This document shows positions 45,481-56,108 of a stretch of DNA of 64,000 nt, in pieces. Each line of letters begins with the position of its first letter. Position 1 is the first letter of the stretch. The position numbers and the translations under genes were made by a program. The stretch is from Dipteris shenzhenensis (Eukaryota > Polypodiophyta > Polypodiopsida > Gleicheniales). The notes beneath the pieces were generated by a model. It saw only the letters and a program-made list of their open reading frames with translations. It searched no databases and had not been told where the DNA came from. The stretch is from assembly GCA_047967505.1 (NCBI GenBank), contig CM106539.1. One strand, written 5' to 3'.

Positions 45481-45751
45481 CTCTTTAAGAGCAACAATTT
45501 AAATTGTAAACATATGTTCAATCTATATCATTTTGGATATAAAGACTGTAGCTAAGAGCAACGTCTCTCAATGTAATCATATACATAATTTAGCTACAAT
45601 TGCTATTATCCCTCTTTGGTCTTATGGCATCATGTCTTCTTTCTATTTATTAAAAGTTTTGTTAAATTTTGTGCATATTGCCGAGTGACAATGTTATTTT
45701 CATGAAATATTTAAGTCTCCTTTCATGGATTTATAAATTTATCATGTCAAT

Positions 45752-46111
45752 GAAAAACGTCAAGGAAAAATATTTAAAATAATTAAATTAACAAATAACT
45801 TAGATATAGCTAGAATTTCTAATATAGGATTATTTCAAATTCTTGCATGTTGGTGTAAAAGTATAGATTGAAAAAACAATATTTGTATGTGAATATGATA
45901 GAGCCACAAAGTGAACTTTTGATTTGGGAAGGAAAAACGTCAAGGAAAAATATTAAAAATAATTCAAATAACAAATAACTTAGATATAGCTAGAATTTCT
46001 AATATAGGATTATTTCAAATTCTTGCATGTTGGTGCAAAAGTATAGATTGAAAAAACAATATTTTTATGTGAATATGACAGTGCCACAAAGTGAACTTTT
46101 GATTTGGGAAG
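45752..46111. repeat. 180-bp direct repeat, two copies
   Basis: GAAAAACGTCAAGGAAAAAT begins at 45752 and again at 45932. Copies are almost identical, with one small indel, and are followed by a shorter degenerate continuation to 46180. Confidence 0.85.
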
Positions 46112-46209
46112 AAACTTTTTAGAAAGTAAAATTTTGATTTGGAAAGGATATTTTCATAAAGTAAAGTTTTCATTTGGGAAGGATTTTTGGGCTTCGTCCA
46201 AAAACAACA

Positions 46210-46990
46210 CAAAAAGTCCAAAATTAATGAAATAGGTGTTATGGCCAAATCTCCATAGACCCTTATGATTACAAAGAAGCTAGCATGATTTGACCACACA
46301 CAAATCTCCCCAAACCCTGGTGCTTTGAAAAGATTTGGCAGTATGGCCAAATCTCCATAGACCCTCATGATTAGAAAGAAGCTAGCATGATTTGACCACA
46401 CACAAATCTCCCCAAACCCTGGTGCTTTGAAAAGATTTGGCAGTATGGCCAAATCTCCATAGACCCTCGTGATTAGAAAGAAGCTAGCAAGATTTGGCCA
46501 CACAGCCAAATCTCCCTAAACCTGGTGCTTTGAAAAGATTTGGCCGCACGGCCAAATCTCCATAGACCCTTGTGATTAGAAAGAAGCTACCAAGATTTGA
46601 CTGCAGCCAAATCTCCCCAAACCCTCGTGCTTTGAAAAGATTTAGCCGCACGGCCAAATCTCCATAGACCCTCGTGATTAGAAAGAAGTTAGCAAGATTT
46701 GGCCGCACGGCCAAATCTCCCTAAACCCAAGTGATTTAAAAGAAGCTAGAAAGATTTGACTGATTTGAAAGAAGCTAGCAAGATTTGGTTGCACAGCCAA
46801 ATCTCTCCAGACCCTAGTGCTTTGAAAGAAGCCCACAAGATCTGGCCACAAGGCCAAATCTCCCCAAACTTTGGTGCTTTGAAAGAAGCCCATATGATTT
46901 GGCTACACATCTAAACCTCCCCTTCCAGTGCTTTAAAAGAAGCCCATAAGATTTGGCCGCACGGCCAATTCTCCCTATTGTGGCCAAATC
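46210..46990. repeat. Palindrome-bearing tandem array, third block
   Basis: The same unit family as 14050-17346 (GATTTGGCCGCACGGCCAAATC with a CTCGTGATTAGAAAGAAGC spacer). The left edge AGTCCAAAATTAATGAAATA is the inverse of the right edge of the array near 17346-17375, so the two arrays share a boundary. A lone palindrome also sits in the intron at about 50292. Confidence 0.82.
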
Positions 46991-47079
46991 TCCCTAGAAT
47001 CTAGTACTTTTTCAAATCTACTACTAGGTCTAGTGTCAATTCTAGATTCTATTTCAGATATGTTTATCGATAATGTGTT

Positions 47080-50000
47080 TTGTCTAACTTTAAAGATTAT
47101 AAAGATGATACTTTGTATATTGCTTGGGTCTTTTACAGGAAAGACACAAATGTGAAGAAGGTTGAGAAAGTTGTAAGTGGATTTGCAGAGAAAAGCATAC
47201 CTTGGTACTTTGACATATATAGTATTGAGGGAGCACAGTTGACACGAGTTCACTTATTTGTTTTGTTACCTAATAAAAGTGCATACACTTGTGTTGGATC
47301 GGTACATCAAATCACTGAAGATGTGGTTGGAAAAGAGGGAGATATTGGATTGTTGATCATTATAAATCAAAATAAGAAGTTTCTCTTGGATCCCTGTGAT
47401 TATGAAGCATCTCGTATGAAGTCTGATGTAGATGACAACGTGCACTCAAGAGGCTGGATAAGTGTTGAATCAATTGATGGAAATGAAATTCACACAGTGA
47501 CAACAATCATTCAATCATATCGCAAAGTTTCAGCAACATTAAAGAAGCGTAAGAGTGGGGAAGATAGTGGGGAAGGAACAAAGAAAGGTAAATCGACTAT
47601 GGTTCAAGCACCAGGTGGTAGCGGAGAAGGAGCAAAGAAAGGAAAGCTAACTATAGTTGATCTACCACAAGAAGGAACACCTCCAGAGGGTATGCTAGCA
47701 GTTGTGGAAAGAAGCAGTGGTAGTGAATTGGAGCCAAGTGGAAAGGTCATAGGAAAAAAAGGGCAAAAGAAACCATCAGGCTTGGTGGAATATGAAAAAT
47801 ACTACCCATTCGGGTTGCATGCAACATTTTCAATTCCAGTTGCAAGATGTCAAAAAGCTCCTCCAAGCTATGTATATAGAGGGTTGAACAAAGAGCATGT
47901 GGAGAAGCTTGCTGCAGACTTCGGTTATAACTCTAGGCCTCCTGCTACTGTAGCGGATTTAATGCCTTTCAATCCTGAAACAAAGCAGCCCCTAGAAAGG
48001 GTAGATAAAAAGGATTTAACCAAGTGCCACTACTGGATACTATCTGGACAACATTCAATATATGCTGCTAAAATATTCACATCTAATGATGATAACAGCA
48101 CGGCCCAAAGAAAGAACTACTACCGCACCCGCCAGGCGAGGATTGTAGTGAATTGTCCCGCACGCTTTTGTGTGGAGATATCAAAGATGGCAAACCTGGA
48201 GTCTCAAAATATCTTGAGACAATCTCCATACATTGATATACTTAAGCAGGTGAGGGGACAATGGATTCTCTTTAACAGACCCAAGAAAGCACAACAAGGG
48301 CTTGCAAAAGGACATCCAGATCGTGAGAATTGGGATGTAAGTACAGATTTTAATTATGAATCATTTTTTACAAGTTGGTTTTCTTAATGATTGCATTCTA
48401 ATGGATTCATATATTTTGCAGGCTTTCATTGACACTGGCAAGGTAACATTGGGCAATAGCTTTGCCACGAAGGATGTACATATGATAATCACAAGCGATG
48501 CCATTTATGATGGTTGGATCTCCATCCTTGAGGATTACATTGCAGGCAAATATTCACAAGATGGAAAATGCCATAGGCAACCCACAGTCTCAATGTTTAG
48601 ATGCTTGCGTGGATTGAGTGATGATCAAATTGGTCAAATTCAAAATGACATTAAGGAAGGTAGAGTAGTCATAGCTAAAACAAAGACTGATGCCATGATT
48701 CTTGATATTGAAGGACGAGCTATGCAAATCAAGAGAGATGCTGCACTACAAGAAGAACTTTATATGTTTATATCGGTAGAACGGCCTTCTTTAATGTTAA
48801 AAAATTGGGATGAGTGCAGATCACATTTTAAAATTACTCCAGAATTGTATCATCGGATTCGTGGTTGCTCTGACTCATGGTTAAAAGTGAAGCTTCAACA
48901 GGGCAAGGAAACTCCACCATTGCCTGATGCTGCAAAGGGGTATCTGAGGTGGATTATGGGACAAAGTGAAGGTGCAAGTCATGCACCGAATTCCACCCGG
49001 CCTTGGAGGTTCTACACAGTCGGTTCAAACATGGAGGGAATGGAATTTATACATAATGTGTACCAAGAGCCAATGGCAATAGGGGTTGCCTTTTTGGATG
49101 TAATGTATGGACCAAGCAGAAGTAGAAATTGGAATGAGGATCGCTTTGAGTGTTTGTTGAAAAGCTTGATGACAATCGCTTCTCCCCCAGTGCAATTCCT
49201 TCTTGTGGTGTTCTTGACCATGGATCATGTATCATGTTTGAAGAATGCATTAAATAAGGCATGCGGACAATATAAAATACACTTCGGTTGCCTTAATTTT
49301 GAAACTACAGATATATTTGTCACTGGATCTATGGATGGCTTAATTGCCTGTGTACTGGTAAGCAAGGAAAAGCATTTCAACGATATTGAGCGCTATACCA
49401 ATGCACAATGTAAGCCATCAATATATGTTGCAGATGAAAAATATGAAAAATCAAGTGGTGCAGAAGAATCAGGTGATGAGGATGATGATGACGAGGAGGA
49501 TGATGATGAATTTGACATTGAATTATCCTTGAAAAGAAAACGTTCAAGTATCATGAAAGACATGATCATGGGTTTCTGTCGAGAAGATGAGTATGTATTG
49601 GACTTGTTCTCTGAGGGGCTTGCTGCAATAGAGTCTCTTTCTTGTAAGAGGCATGTTGTTTCAGTTGTTGAGACTTATGAGGAGTTGGCAAAGGTTGAAA
49701 GTATATGTTGCACGTATGCTTACAGTAATCATGAAATTCGACAATGGGCTGGCTTGCAAGAACCAATATTGGCAATAGAGGGGGTATCAAAAGAAGATGA
49801 TACAATTGAAGGTGGAGGGGATAAAGAAATTGATACCATACCAGGACAAAAAGAGCTTCAACCCTTCAATGAAGAGCAGCGTGAGCATTTACAAAAACAC
49901 GCTTCAAAGTTTTGGGAAACAGAAGAGGAAGCAACAGGTCCTTGAAATTGTCCTTTTATATGGTGTTCGTGTTTTCCATATGTTATCTTGCTATATTCTC

Positions 50001-51735
50001 CATATGATGTATTAATTTTGTTCCAAAGATCTTTTAATATTACTTGGAAATTCATTCTATCTCATTGCCATAATTCAAACATTCATATGTATTCTTGAAT
50101 ATGTTTAATTTTCTATATTTCATGAAAAGATGTGTTTGCATGTTGTAATACCTTTAGAGTGTGATACACATCCAAATTTATTTATGAGTTCATAAATGTT
50201 AAAAAGTGTGTTGAGTCTTGATCGTGATGAATGAATTAGTGTAAATTATTGTTTCTATCCTTATTCACTTCATATGAATGCTCAAATATGTTTTGGCCGC
50301 TTGGCCAAATCTTTTCTTAGTGGGAACACTCGGGCAATGCTAGATAATGTTGGACTCCACTCTATCTATTATGCAAAGGTTTTTGGCATTGTAAGGATAT
50401 GTAGTTTTGGGGATTAAAATAACTTGAAAGGGTATAGATTCAACAACTTTAGGGGGTATACTAAGCATATGAACATGAATGCTTTCTTTTTTTTAGTATT
50501 CCAATTTTGTTTTAAAAAAGAAAAACATGAATGCTTTCACACAAACAAATTGCATTGAGAGCACACAACCTAAAGTTTGACAATTTGGTTTTCCATCTCA
50601 ATATTCAGTTTGTTTCTACTTATGAATTTCATTTCCTTGTTTATCAACAGATATTGGCCATCTCAATTTCACATCGCTAGAAGCATTGCCTGTACATGTG
50701 ACACCTGATCCAATGATTCATTATGTGCCTAATATGAACATTAGCATGCAAGTTCCAAGCTCAACATGGTTGATTGAAAATGTTGAGGATGCAATGTCTG
50801 CAGTTAATGTTCCATTGACAAATGTGAATGCAAGCTTAGAAGGTAAAGGAGAAGATGCAATGTCATTGTATGAAGCCAAGGTGCAGGAAGAAATCTTAGA
50901 AGGTAAAGGAGAAGACATAATGTCACCCTCAGAAATAATGTCAAAAGAGGTGATAACAAAAATAAGACTAGCGGTGATAATAGATTTGAAAGGGTTATTG
51001 CTCGAGCGTTGTTTTTCGAAGTCAAATAAACATATGAGCTTGCACAATGGGAAGCATTGGCTTGTTCTCCGTCCTGGGTGTTTGGAGTTTCTACAATGGT
51101 TGCTCGATCACTACCATGTTGGCATTTGGTCCACTGCAGGAGAAAAGGGCATGGTGCAACACATGCTGGACACTTTGGAGCATCATGTTAACAGAAAGTT
51201 ACATTTCTTCATGGTTTGGGGTGCGATGGCATGCCACAAGCATATAAAGAGTAGAATCATTCGACCAGATAGGATGAATGTGGAAGCGGAGTTTAAACCA
51301 TTGATGAGAGTGTGGTGTTGTTTTAAAGAGGAATGCAAACCAGCAAGAACAGTGTTCATTGATGTTTCGCCTTACACGGGTTGTGTTAATCCAGCAGAAA
51401 ATTGCATTTTCCCTACAAAATTTGATATAGATTGTGGTGATTCTATTTTGCTTCATGAGTTATTACCGTACCTACAGATGCTAGATGATGTAGTAGATGT
51501 GCGCAGTGCCATCTCTTCTAACAGATTTGGTCAAGCTCCGATTGTCGAAGGGCATGATATGTTCTATTATTTTCAACCAGTGATCCTTGAATTCAAAGAA
51601 AAAAACAAAGAAGTTCTCGAAAGGATGAATGTCGAATCTCATATGTCTACTCGTAGTTCAAAAAAAGACACAGAGAAAGGTATTACTTCACCTATAACCA
51701 AAACTAGAGTGAGAGGGACTTGTCCTACTACATGA
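47080..51735 (+). CDS. ParB-like / beta-class methyltransferase-like / FCP1-like fusion, 3 exons
   Basis: Exons 47080-48336, 48422-49937 and 50651-51735 join in frame (introns 48337-48421, GTAAGT..TTGCAG, phase 0; 49938-50650, GTCCTT..CAACAG, phase 1) to about 1,285 codons. The 5' end is not fixed: a stop lies just upstream and there is no good ATG, so an earlier exon is likely. Features: ParB-like region with GLNKEHVEKLAADFG and ILSGQHSIYAA (about 322); LDVMYGPSRSRNWNEDRF (about 645) at the place of a DPPY motif IV; YVLDLFSEGLAAIESL (about 810) at SAM motif I. Order IV then I is that of beta-class DNA amino-methyltransferases. A poly-acidic linker lies between. Exon 3 is HAD/FCP1-like. Sister of the gene at 26886-19666. 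Confidence 0.75.
50651..51735 (+). CDS. FCP1/NIF-like HAD phosphatase domain exon
   Basis: LAVIIDLKGLLLERC corresponds to the HAD motif I (DLDETL type), followed by VLRPGCLEFLQWLLDHYHVG and IWSTAGEKG (motif II region) and RTVFIDVSPYTGCVNP (motif III/IV region). FCP1-like enzymes remove phosphate from Ser/Thr, classically on the RNA polymerase II tail. The second Asp of motif I is Lys here, so catalysis is doubtful. A 13-residue repeat (ILEGKGEDxMS) precedes the domain. It follows the methyltransferase-like exon by a phase-compatible splice, so I treat it as the C-terminus of the fusion; a separate gene remains possible. Confidence 0.7.
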
Positions 51736-51939
51736 AGTATGGTGCATGCTCAACATGTTACATTGAATGAAGAGGAAGAATGCATGCTAGGAAAAATTGC
51801 CAAAATGGGGCCATTGAAAGATAGTGAGGCAAAACGCTTTGCTATGGTTCTTGGATGCAAGGAAAGGGGAATCACTGCCGATGTTGCAAGGGCATTCTTA
51901 GCCAACTTGATTCAATTTTATTGCATAGACAACCATTAG
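51736..51939 (+). other. In-frame coding extension after the TGA
   Basis: The frame of the FCP1-like exon continues past TGA (51733-51735) for 67 codons to TAG at 51937, with a helical, gene-like composition (KDSEAKRFAMVLGCKERG). It may be a formerly coding tail cut off by a point mutation, or a separate small exon. Confidence 0.4.
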
Positions 51940-52186
51940 GGAATGTGAGTGATCTTGTTAATTAGAGTTGTAGACACAAATGCTCAACTAAAACATTTGT
52001 ACCTACATTCTGATTTATATTTGGACACTATTTGGTTAGATTCAACTAGCAAAACATTATGTTTCAATTTGTTTTGTGAAAGAATTAATAGACATTGAGT
52101 CAGTACCTTGTCCAAAAAATGCTATGTGCTTTGTGATGTGAGTTTGTATTCCTCCACTAAAAGAATGATTCTTTGATTTTAAACAT

Positions 52187-52744
52187 ATGATAGGTGTTGC
52201 AGATTGTCCTGAAAAGTTGAAGAGCTATCTTATTACAAATTTTGATCCTGCATCCAATGGCTTATGGAAACATAAATTGCCCATACCCATTGAGCACGTG
52301 TTCGAAATGGATGGCATCCATTATGAAGTAAAGAAATCAACAATACCTGGGGCAGGATATGGTCTTTTTGTACATACGAGCATCAAGAAAAAACAAGATT
52401 TGATGGTATATAATGGTCCAAAGTATGATTATGATACTTGGAGATCTCTCCTCAAGTTTTTCCCAAGGATGAAGACTTATGGAATGTTTGAAGATCCATT
52501 CATTGAGCCATTGACAGATGTGAAATGTATTGTGGGAGATGTATTGTATGGAAACATTACTGGATATATAAATAGCTCAATGTATTATAAAGAAAGAACA
52601 AATGTTATATTTGTATACATCCCTAAACTACCACCTTGGGCTCAAAAGTCACAAGAAAATTTGAGTGCCCATGGCTACATTACTGTGCAAACCATAAAGG
52701 ATATCTCCTTCGGAGATGAGCTACTTTGTGAGTATGAATACTAG
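52187..52744 (+). CDS. SET-domain protein (185 aa)
   Basis: An ATG-initiated single frame. SET-family signatures in order: VKKSTIPGAGYGLFV (the GxG SAM-binding loop and start strand), DLMVYNGPKY, GYINSSMYY where active enzymes have the NHS/CxPN pseudoknot segment, NVIFVYI, and ITVQTIKDISFGDELLCEYEY (closing GEEL..DY). SET domains methylate protein lysines, usually histones. The NHxC part is altered (INSS), so activity is uncertain. Length is close to a bare SET domain with its flanks. It is the last gene before the right TIR, transcribed outward, and may be a final exon of the upstream fusion (an acceptor-like ATGATAG lies at its start). Confidence 0.7.
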   Translation: MIGVADCPEKLKSYLITNFDPASNGLWKHKLPIPIEHVFEMDGIHYEVKKSTIPGAGYGLFVHTSIKKKQDLMVYNGPKYDYDTWRSLLKFFPRMKTYGMFEDPFIEPLTDVKCIVGDVLYGNITGYINSSMYYKERTNVIFVYIPKLPPWAQKSQENLSAHGYITVQTIKDISFGDELLCEYEY

Positions 52745-53397
52745 TATGGAATTGTTAATGATTATGTTAAACGATGTGGTGCAAAATTGGCTATGTCAAT
52801 GGTTTTGATTATAGCTCTATTGTGATGGAGAGTTTCATGAGCTCTATTGTGATGGAACGGTGTTTTTGAACACCACATTTATATGATGGATGTCAAAGCT
52901 CTACCATAATCCTATTGCATATGTCAATATTGCAATTTATCAACATAGAAACATATGCATTTGACAGTAATTTGATACATCTTATATACCAAATAAAAAT
53001 TAACAGTTGTTGCAAGTTTAATTTTGTTTTTGAAGACCACAGTTATATGATGGATGTCAAAGATCTATAACAATCCTATTGCATATATCAATACTGCAAT
53101 TTAATTTACTCCAATGAATCTTCCTAACGCAACATCTATAAATTGGCTTTTGTTTGTGGTTTTGATGCATACAAAACAACAAACATCTTTCTTTCACTAG
53201 CAAATCAACAAATTTTTTGGCCATGGAGCCATGTTCACATCTATTAAGGCCTTTTGCCATAGCAACATACATAAGATTTTTGCTTGGGTTTCTAGGAATT
53301 GGGAAAGTATTGTGCATGGTCCTCAATGGAGCTAATGTTTCAATAAAAAACATCAAATTTTACTTTTGAAGTGACTATATTTTATTTCGTGGGAATT
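52745..53397. other. Right subterminal region of the giant element
   Basis: Contains the inverted copy of the left subterminal motif (52859-52876) and two diverged copies of a segment including ATATGATGGATGTCAAAG and ATCCTATTGCATAT (52890-52950 and 53045-53100). A minus-strand frame of 99 codons (53356-53057) has no recognised domain. Confidence 0.55.
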
Positions 53398-53432
53398 AGG
53401 ATTTTCCCAAATTCTCTAATATAGTGTTACCA
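53398..53432 (-). repeat. Right 31-bp TIR and right TSD (ACCA)
   Basis: The reverse complement of 53398-53428 begins AACACTATATTAGAG and matches the left TIR at 30 of 31 positions. ACCA follows at 53429-53432. Confidence 0.85.
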
Positions 53433-53790
53433 TCTCTTGGATTCCATCAATATATTGCTACAAAGGACATCATGTGGCCATAAAAGATCTTGAGGATGTC
53501 TTTTATTGCTTAAGGTGAAGCTGCGTTGATGTTGAGGATATACCCTAGGAATGATTTGTGCTCAAGGCATTTCTGGAGATCAGCTTGCTCGTTCAGATCG
53601 CCGTCAGTATAGTGTGTTTGAAACTATCCACGGATAAACTGTGCTCCAAGGGAATCATAATATGATGTGTGCTTGCCTCGCCAAGACTATTGTTGTGGAG
53701 GAGTTGAGGATGATGGCTGAGGGTCCTCTTCCATGGGGTCAAGCTTAGCTCCTTGATTCATGTACAAAAAGGGGGAAAGAGAAGAAGAAC
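53433..53790 (-). pseudogene. Endogenous caulimovirid capsid start, right side of giant insertion
   Basis: Minus-strand sequence equivalent to the pre-capsid and early capsid region of the copies at 5782 and 61560 (KSFLGYILNINAASP, then DILKIFYGHMMS). Two stops interrupt it. The last bases before the insertion encode the residues directly preceding those at 6230. Confidence 0.75.
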
Positions 53791-53793
53791 CGA

Positions 53794-54700
53794 CTAAGTG
53801 CTAGGAGAACCAGGTTGATGAATATTAACAAGAGGTGCCCAAATAGGAGTAGGAGCAGGGGTAGGTCTAGTATTCATAAGAGGAGCTTCAAGGGTTACAT
53901 GGGGAAAGAAAAGAGTAGGATCAAGTGGGATGAGAGGGATGGGTGGCACAATATTATTTTCCTCATTATCTTGTGTAGTCTGTCTGAAAGCATGGATAAT
54001 AGGGTAAGCAGGATCCAACCATGGAGCAGTCTGATCATCATCATCAGATGTATCATACAAATCCATGGGTAACAGCATGAATGTTGGGGAATCAATAGGA
54101 TAGATGGAAATATCAACAGGGTTGGCAGAAGATGGTGGCAGTGCAGGAGGAAAAGAACTATAAACAAACTAGTGAGCAGATGTAGCAGGATTGAAAGCTT
54201 GTAATTCAGTAAGAATATGATGTACCTTTCTATCAAGCTTTCCAACAGCAAGATGAAGGTCATATAACACTGCATAGCAAGCATCGAGGCAGTCTTGTAC
54301 TGCAAGATTGTGAGAATTACACCAATTTAGGTATTGCTGCTCGACCGGCATACCATCCTCTTCTTTATTTACAAGTGCATAGGGAGCATGCACTGACTTA
54401 AGCAAGCCATCCTCGGAAGTAGATTGGAAACTTGATGTAGAGGGCCACTAATGGGCCGAAACATAAACATAGGATGCACTTTGTTGGAGGAAGTAATATT
54501 GTCGAAATTAGAGTGCATTGGATCTATTGTGGATCTGCGGTATGTCACACTGGCATCAGCAGGAAACTTTGAAGTGGACGAGGTAGAAACCCAATCATTG
54601 ATGGCATCAACCTTCTCAAGAGGAAAAGAAGCTTTAAAGATAGCATCACTATCTGTTGTTACAGGAATGCCTGCTATGGACACTCAGGATGATGCAGGGA
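53794..54700 (-). pseudogene. Endogenous caulimovirid middle region (between movement and capsid parts), copy 2
   Basis: Overlapping minus-strand pieces (54683-54369, 54405-54169, 54078-53794) with frameshifts. They match 62700-61850 in order (for example KLDRKVHHILTEL). The region is helical and then Pro/Thr-rich, possibly a virion-associated or spacer domain. No enzyme motif seen. Confidence 0.6.
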
Positions 54701-54789
54701 ATGATAGGTGCTTGACACATTTGCCATGGTCATGTGTGGGACAACTCCGGATTATAGTTTTAGGACTGAGTATCCTCTACTTGAAACTG

Positions 54790-55640
54790 TGGAAGCTAGG
54801 AGGATGTCTCATTAAGGACATGCTAGTAATCCATTTCCAAATTCCCATTTCTCAGGCATAGGCAAGGCGTCAAACGAAATTCGGGTGATTTCGATGTTGG
54901 TCTTGCCATACAAGATACATTTGGACTTGGAGTGGATATTCTGAGGAATAGGATTAATAGTAGAAACTAAATAATTTATAGACCTAACATGTATAGCACA
55001 ATGTTTTGATCTAGGCTTCATGGACAAACCCTTAACCTATACATACAAAGGGAGTGCTGTGGCTAGATGAGGGTCATGCAAAGACATTTTGAAGTTAGGG
55101 TAGAAAAATGTATACACAGGTTACTTGTTGAGACTGCCATGGACTAGTGCCATGGACTACACCTATATGTGCATCTCTTAGATTCAAGTGGCGAGTATCA
55201 ACCAAACTAGCCATACAGGTTCTATAGCTAACACAAAGCATCCATAATCTATATAGTGATAAACAGTATGCACAAATGACTCGATCTCATGAGGGGTAAA
55301 CAATGGAAGATAAACACCACTATTGCCTTCATCGGCAATATTCACACACACCTCTGAGATCTTGATGTGTCAGAGACCTTGAATTGAAATGCTAAGAACT
55401 TATACACATCCTCTGGGTCAATGACAGTCAAGTTCCAAGCATTCTTGGAATCCATAATTTCGAAAGAGGTGGATGCGGAGTGAGGAGTAGAGACACGGGT
55501 AGACAGGGATCAGGATGATGCTGGCCATTGTATCAAGTAGACTTCGGGACTGAATGGAGTGGATCCTCACACAAGTCGGCTCCGGATCTCTCTGGCCTCT
55601 AGTGGGGAGCTCTCTTAGTGACTTTTGGACTCTCACTCAT
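54790..55640 (-). pseudogene. Endogenous caulimovirid movement protein, copy 2 (broken)
   Basis: C-terminal part at 55027-54812 (HCAIHVRSINYLVSTINPIP) and N-terminal remnants to 55640 match the better copy at 63415-62736. Several frameshifts and a deletion lie between. Movement proteins of the 30K type enlarge plasmodesmata for cell-to-cell spread; this copy cannot be functional. Confidence 0.65.
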
Positions 55641-55655
55641 GAATAGACAGACAAG

Positions 55656-55667
55656 GCTCTGATACCA
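55656..55667 (-). promoter_or_regulatory. tRNA-Met primer-binding site of EPRV copy 2
   Basis: The minus strand reads TGGTATCAGAGC, the canonical 12-nt match to plant initiator tRNA-Met used by caulimovirids to start minus-strand DNA. A 13-codon ORF starting MSESPKV begins about 16 nt downstream, also present in copy 3. Confidence 0.85.
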
Positions 55668-55854
55668 AATGGGGTGTCGTACACAAACAAATGACAGAGC
55701 TCGATAATGAAGGCGTGAAGTTATGCAGACCAAGTGCAGGAACTTAAGATAACGCTGAGCGAAAGTGAAAACGTGAAGTCGGGAGAGGAGGCCGGGAGAG
55801 GAGGCATGGATGAAACAAGCATACACAGGATACAGAGTGGGAGTGAAATCGTAC

Positions 55855-56108
55855 ATTGTGAAAAATTCCTGCCATCTAGCAAGACGTCCTCGACCTATTT
55901 GTTTATCAATGCCCCTGCTGCAAAAAGTCTTAAATTTTTTATTATCAGTGTAAAGAATGAACTCCTTATTGAGTATGAGGAGTTCAAGTTTCTGAATGGC
56001 ATGCTTGATGGCAAGGATCTCCTTTTTAATTGAATTGTAATTGATCTCGGCTCCTTGGAACATGTCGGAGCAGAAGGCACATATTATTTCTTGAGAGGGG
56101 GTCTTTTC
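55855..56108 (-). pseudogene. Endogenous caulimovirid RNase H fragment
   Basis: Minus-strand frame with AEINYNSIKKEILAIKHAI and FILYTDNKKFKTF, matching the start of the retroid RNase H domain after reverse transcriptase. The upstream side is cut by the copia LTR at 56109. Downstream, at about 55845, it jumps into leader sequence shared with 63745, so the rest of RNase H is deleted. Confidence 0.8.

Larger units (their letters stand above)
6235..53428. mobile_element. Giant DNA transposon, 47.2 kb, with TIRs and 4-bp TSD
   Basis: The left end (6235-6265) and the right end (53398-53428, reverse complement) are 31-bp terminal inverted repeats starting AACAC, 30/31 identical, differing only at base 6 (C/T). 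Immediately outside, ACCA occurs at 6231-6234 and 53429-53432. Outside that, the two flanks are adjoining parts of one viral capsid reading frame, so deleting the insert plus one ACCA restores a continuous host sequence. This argues for a single transposition of the full 47,194 bp unit or its ancestor. Cargo: two DUF8039/DUF7869 genes, two ParB/methyltransferase-like fusion genes, SET and FCP1-like domains, Ulp1-like proteases, a small coiled-coil gene, and long repeat arrays. A Ty3 element is nested inside. Terminal genes at each end are transcribed outward. I cannot place it in a named superfamily. Confidence 0.82.

Noticed and set aside
53057-53356. 99-codon minus-strand ORF near the right end
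   Set aside because: No domain, no good context, and it overlaps subterminal repeats; may be chance.
6235-53428. Assigning the giant element to CACTA/EnSpm because the right end contains CACTA
   Set aside because: The left end reads CACCA at that place, the shared repeat starts two bases earlier (AACAC), and the duplication is 4 bp rather than the 3 bp typical of CACTA elements.
6235-53428. Two separate elements, each with one visible end
   Set aside because: The flanking viral capsid frame is restored exactly with a matching ACCA on both sides, which two unrelated insertions would not give. Kept as a test rather than as the favoured reading.
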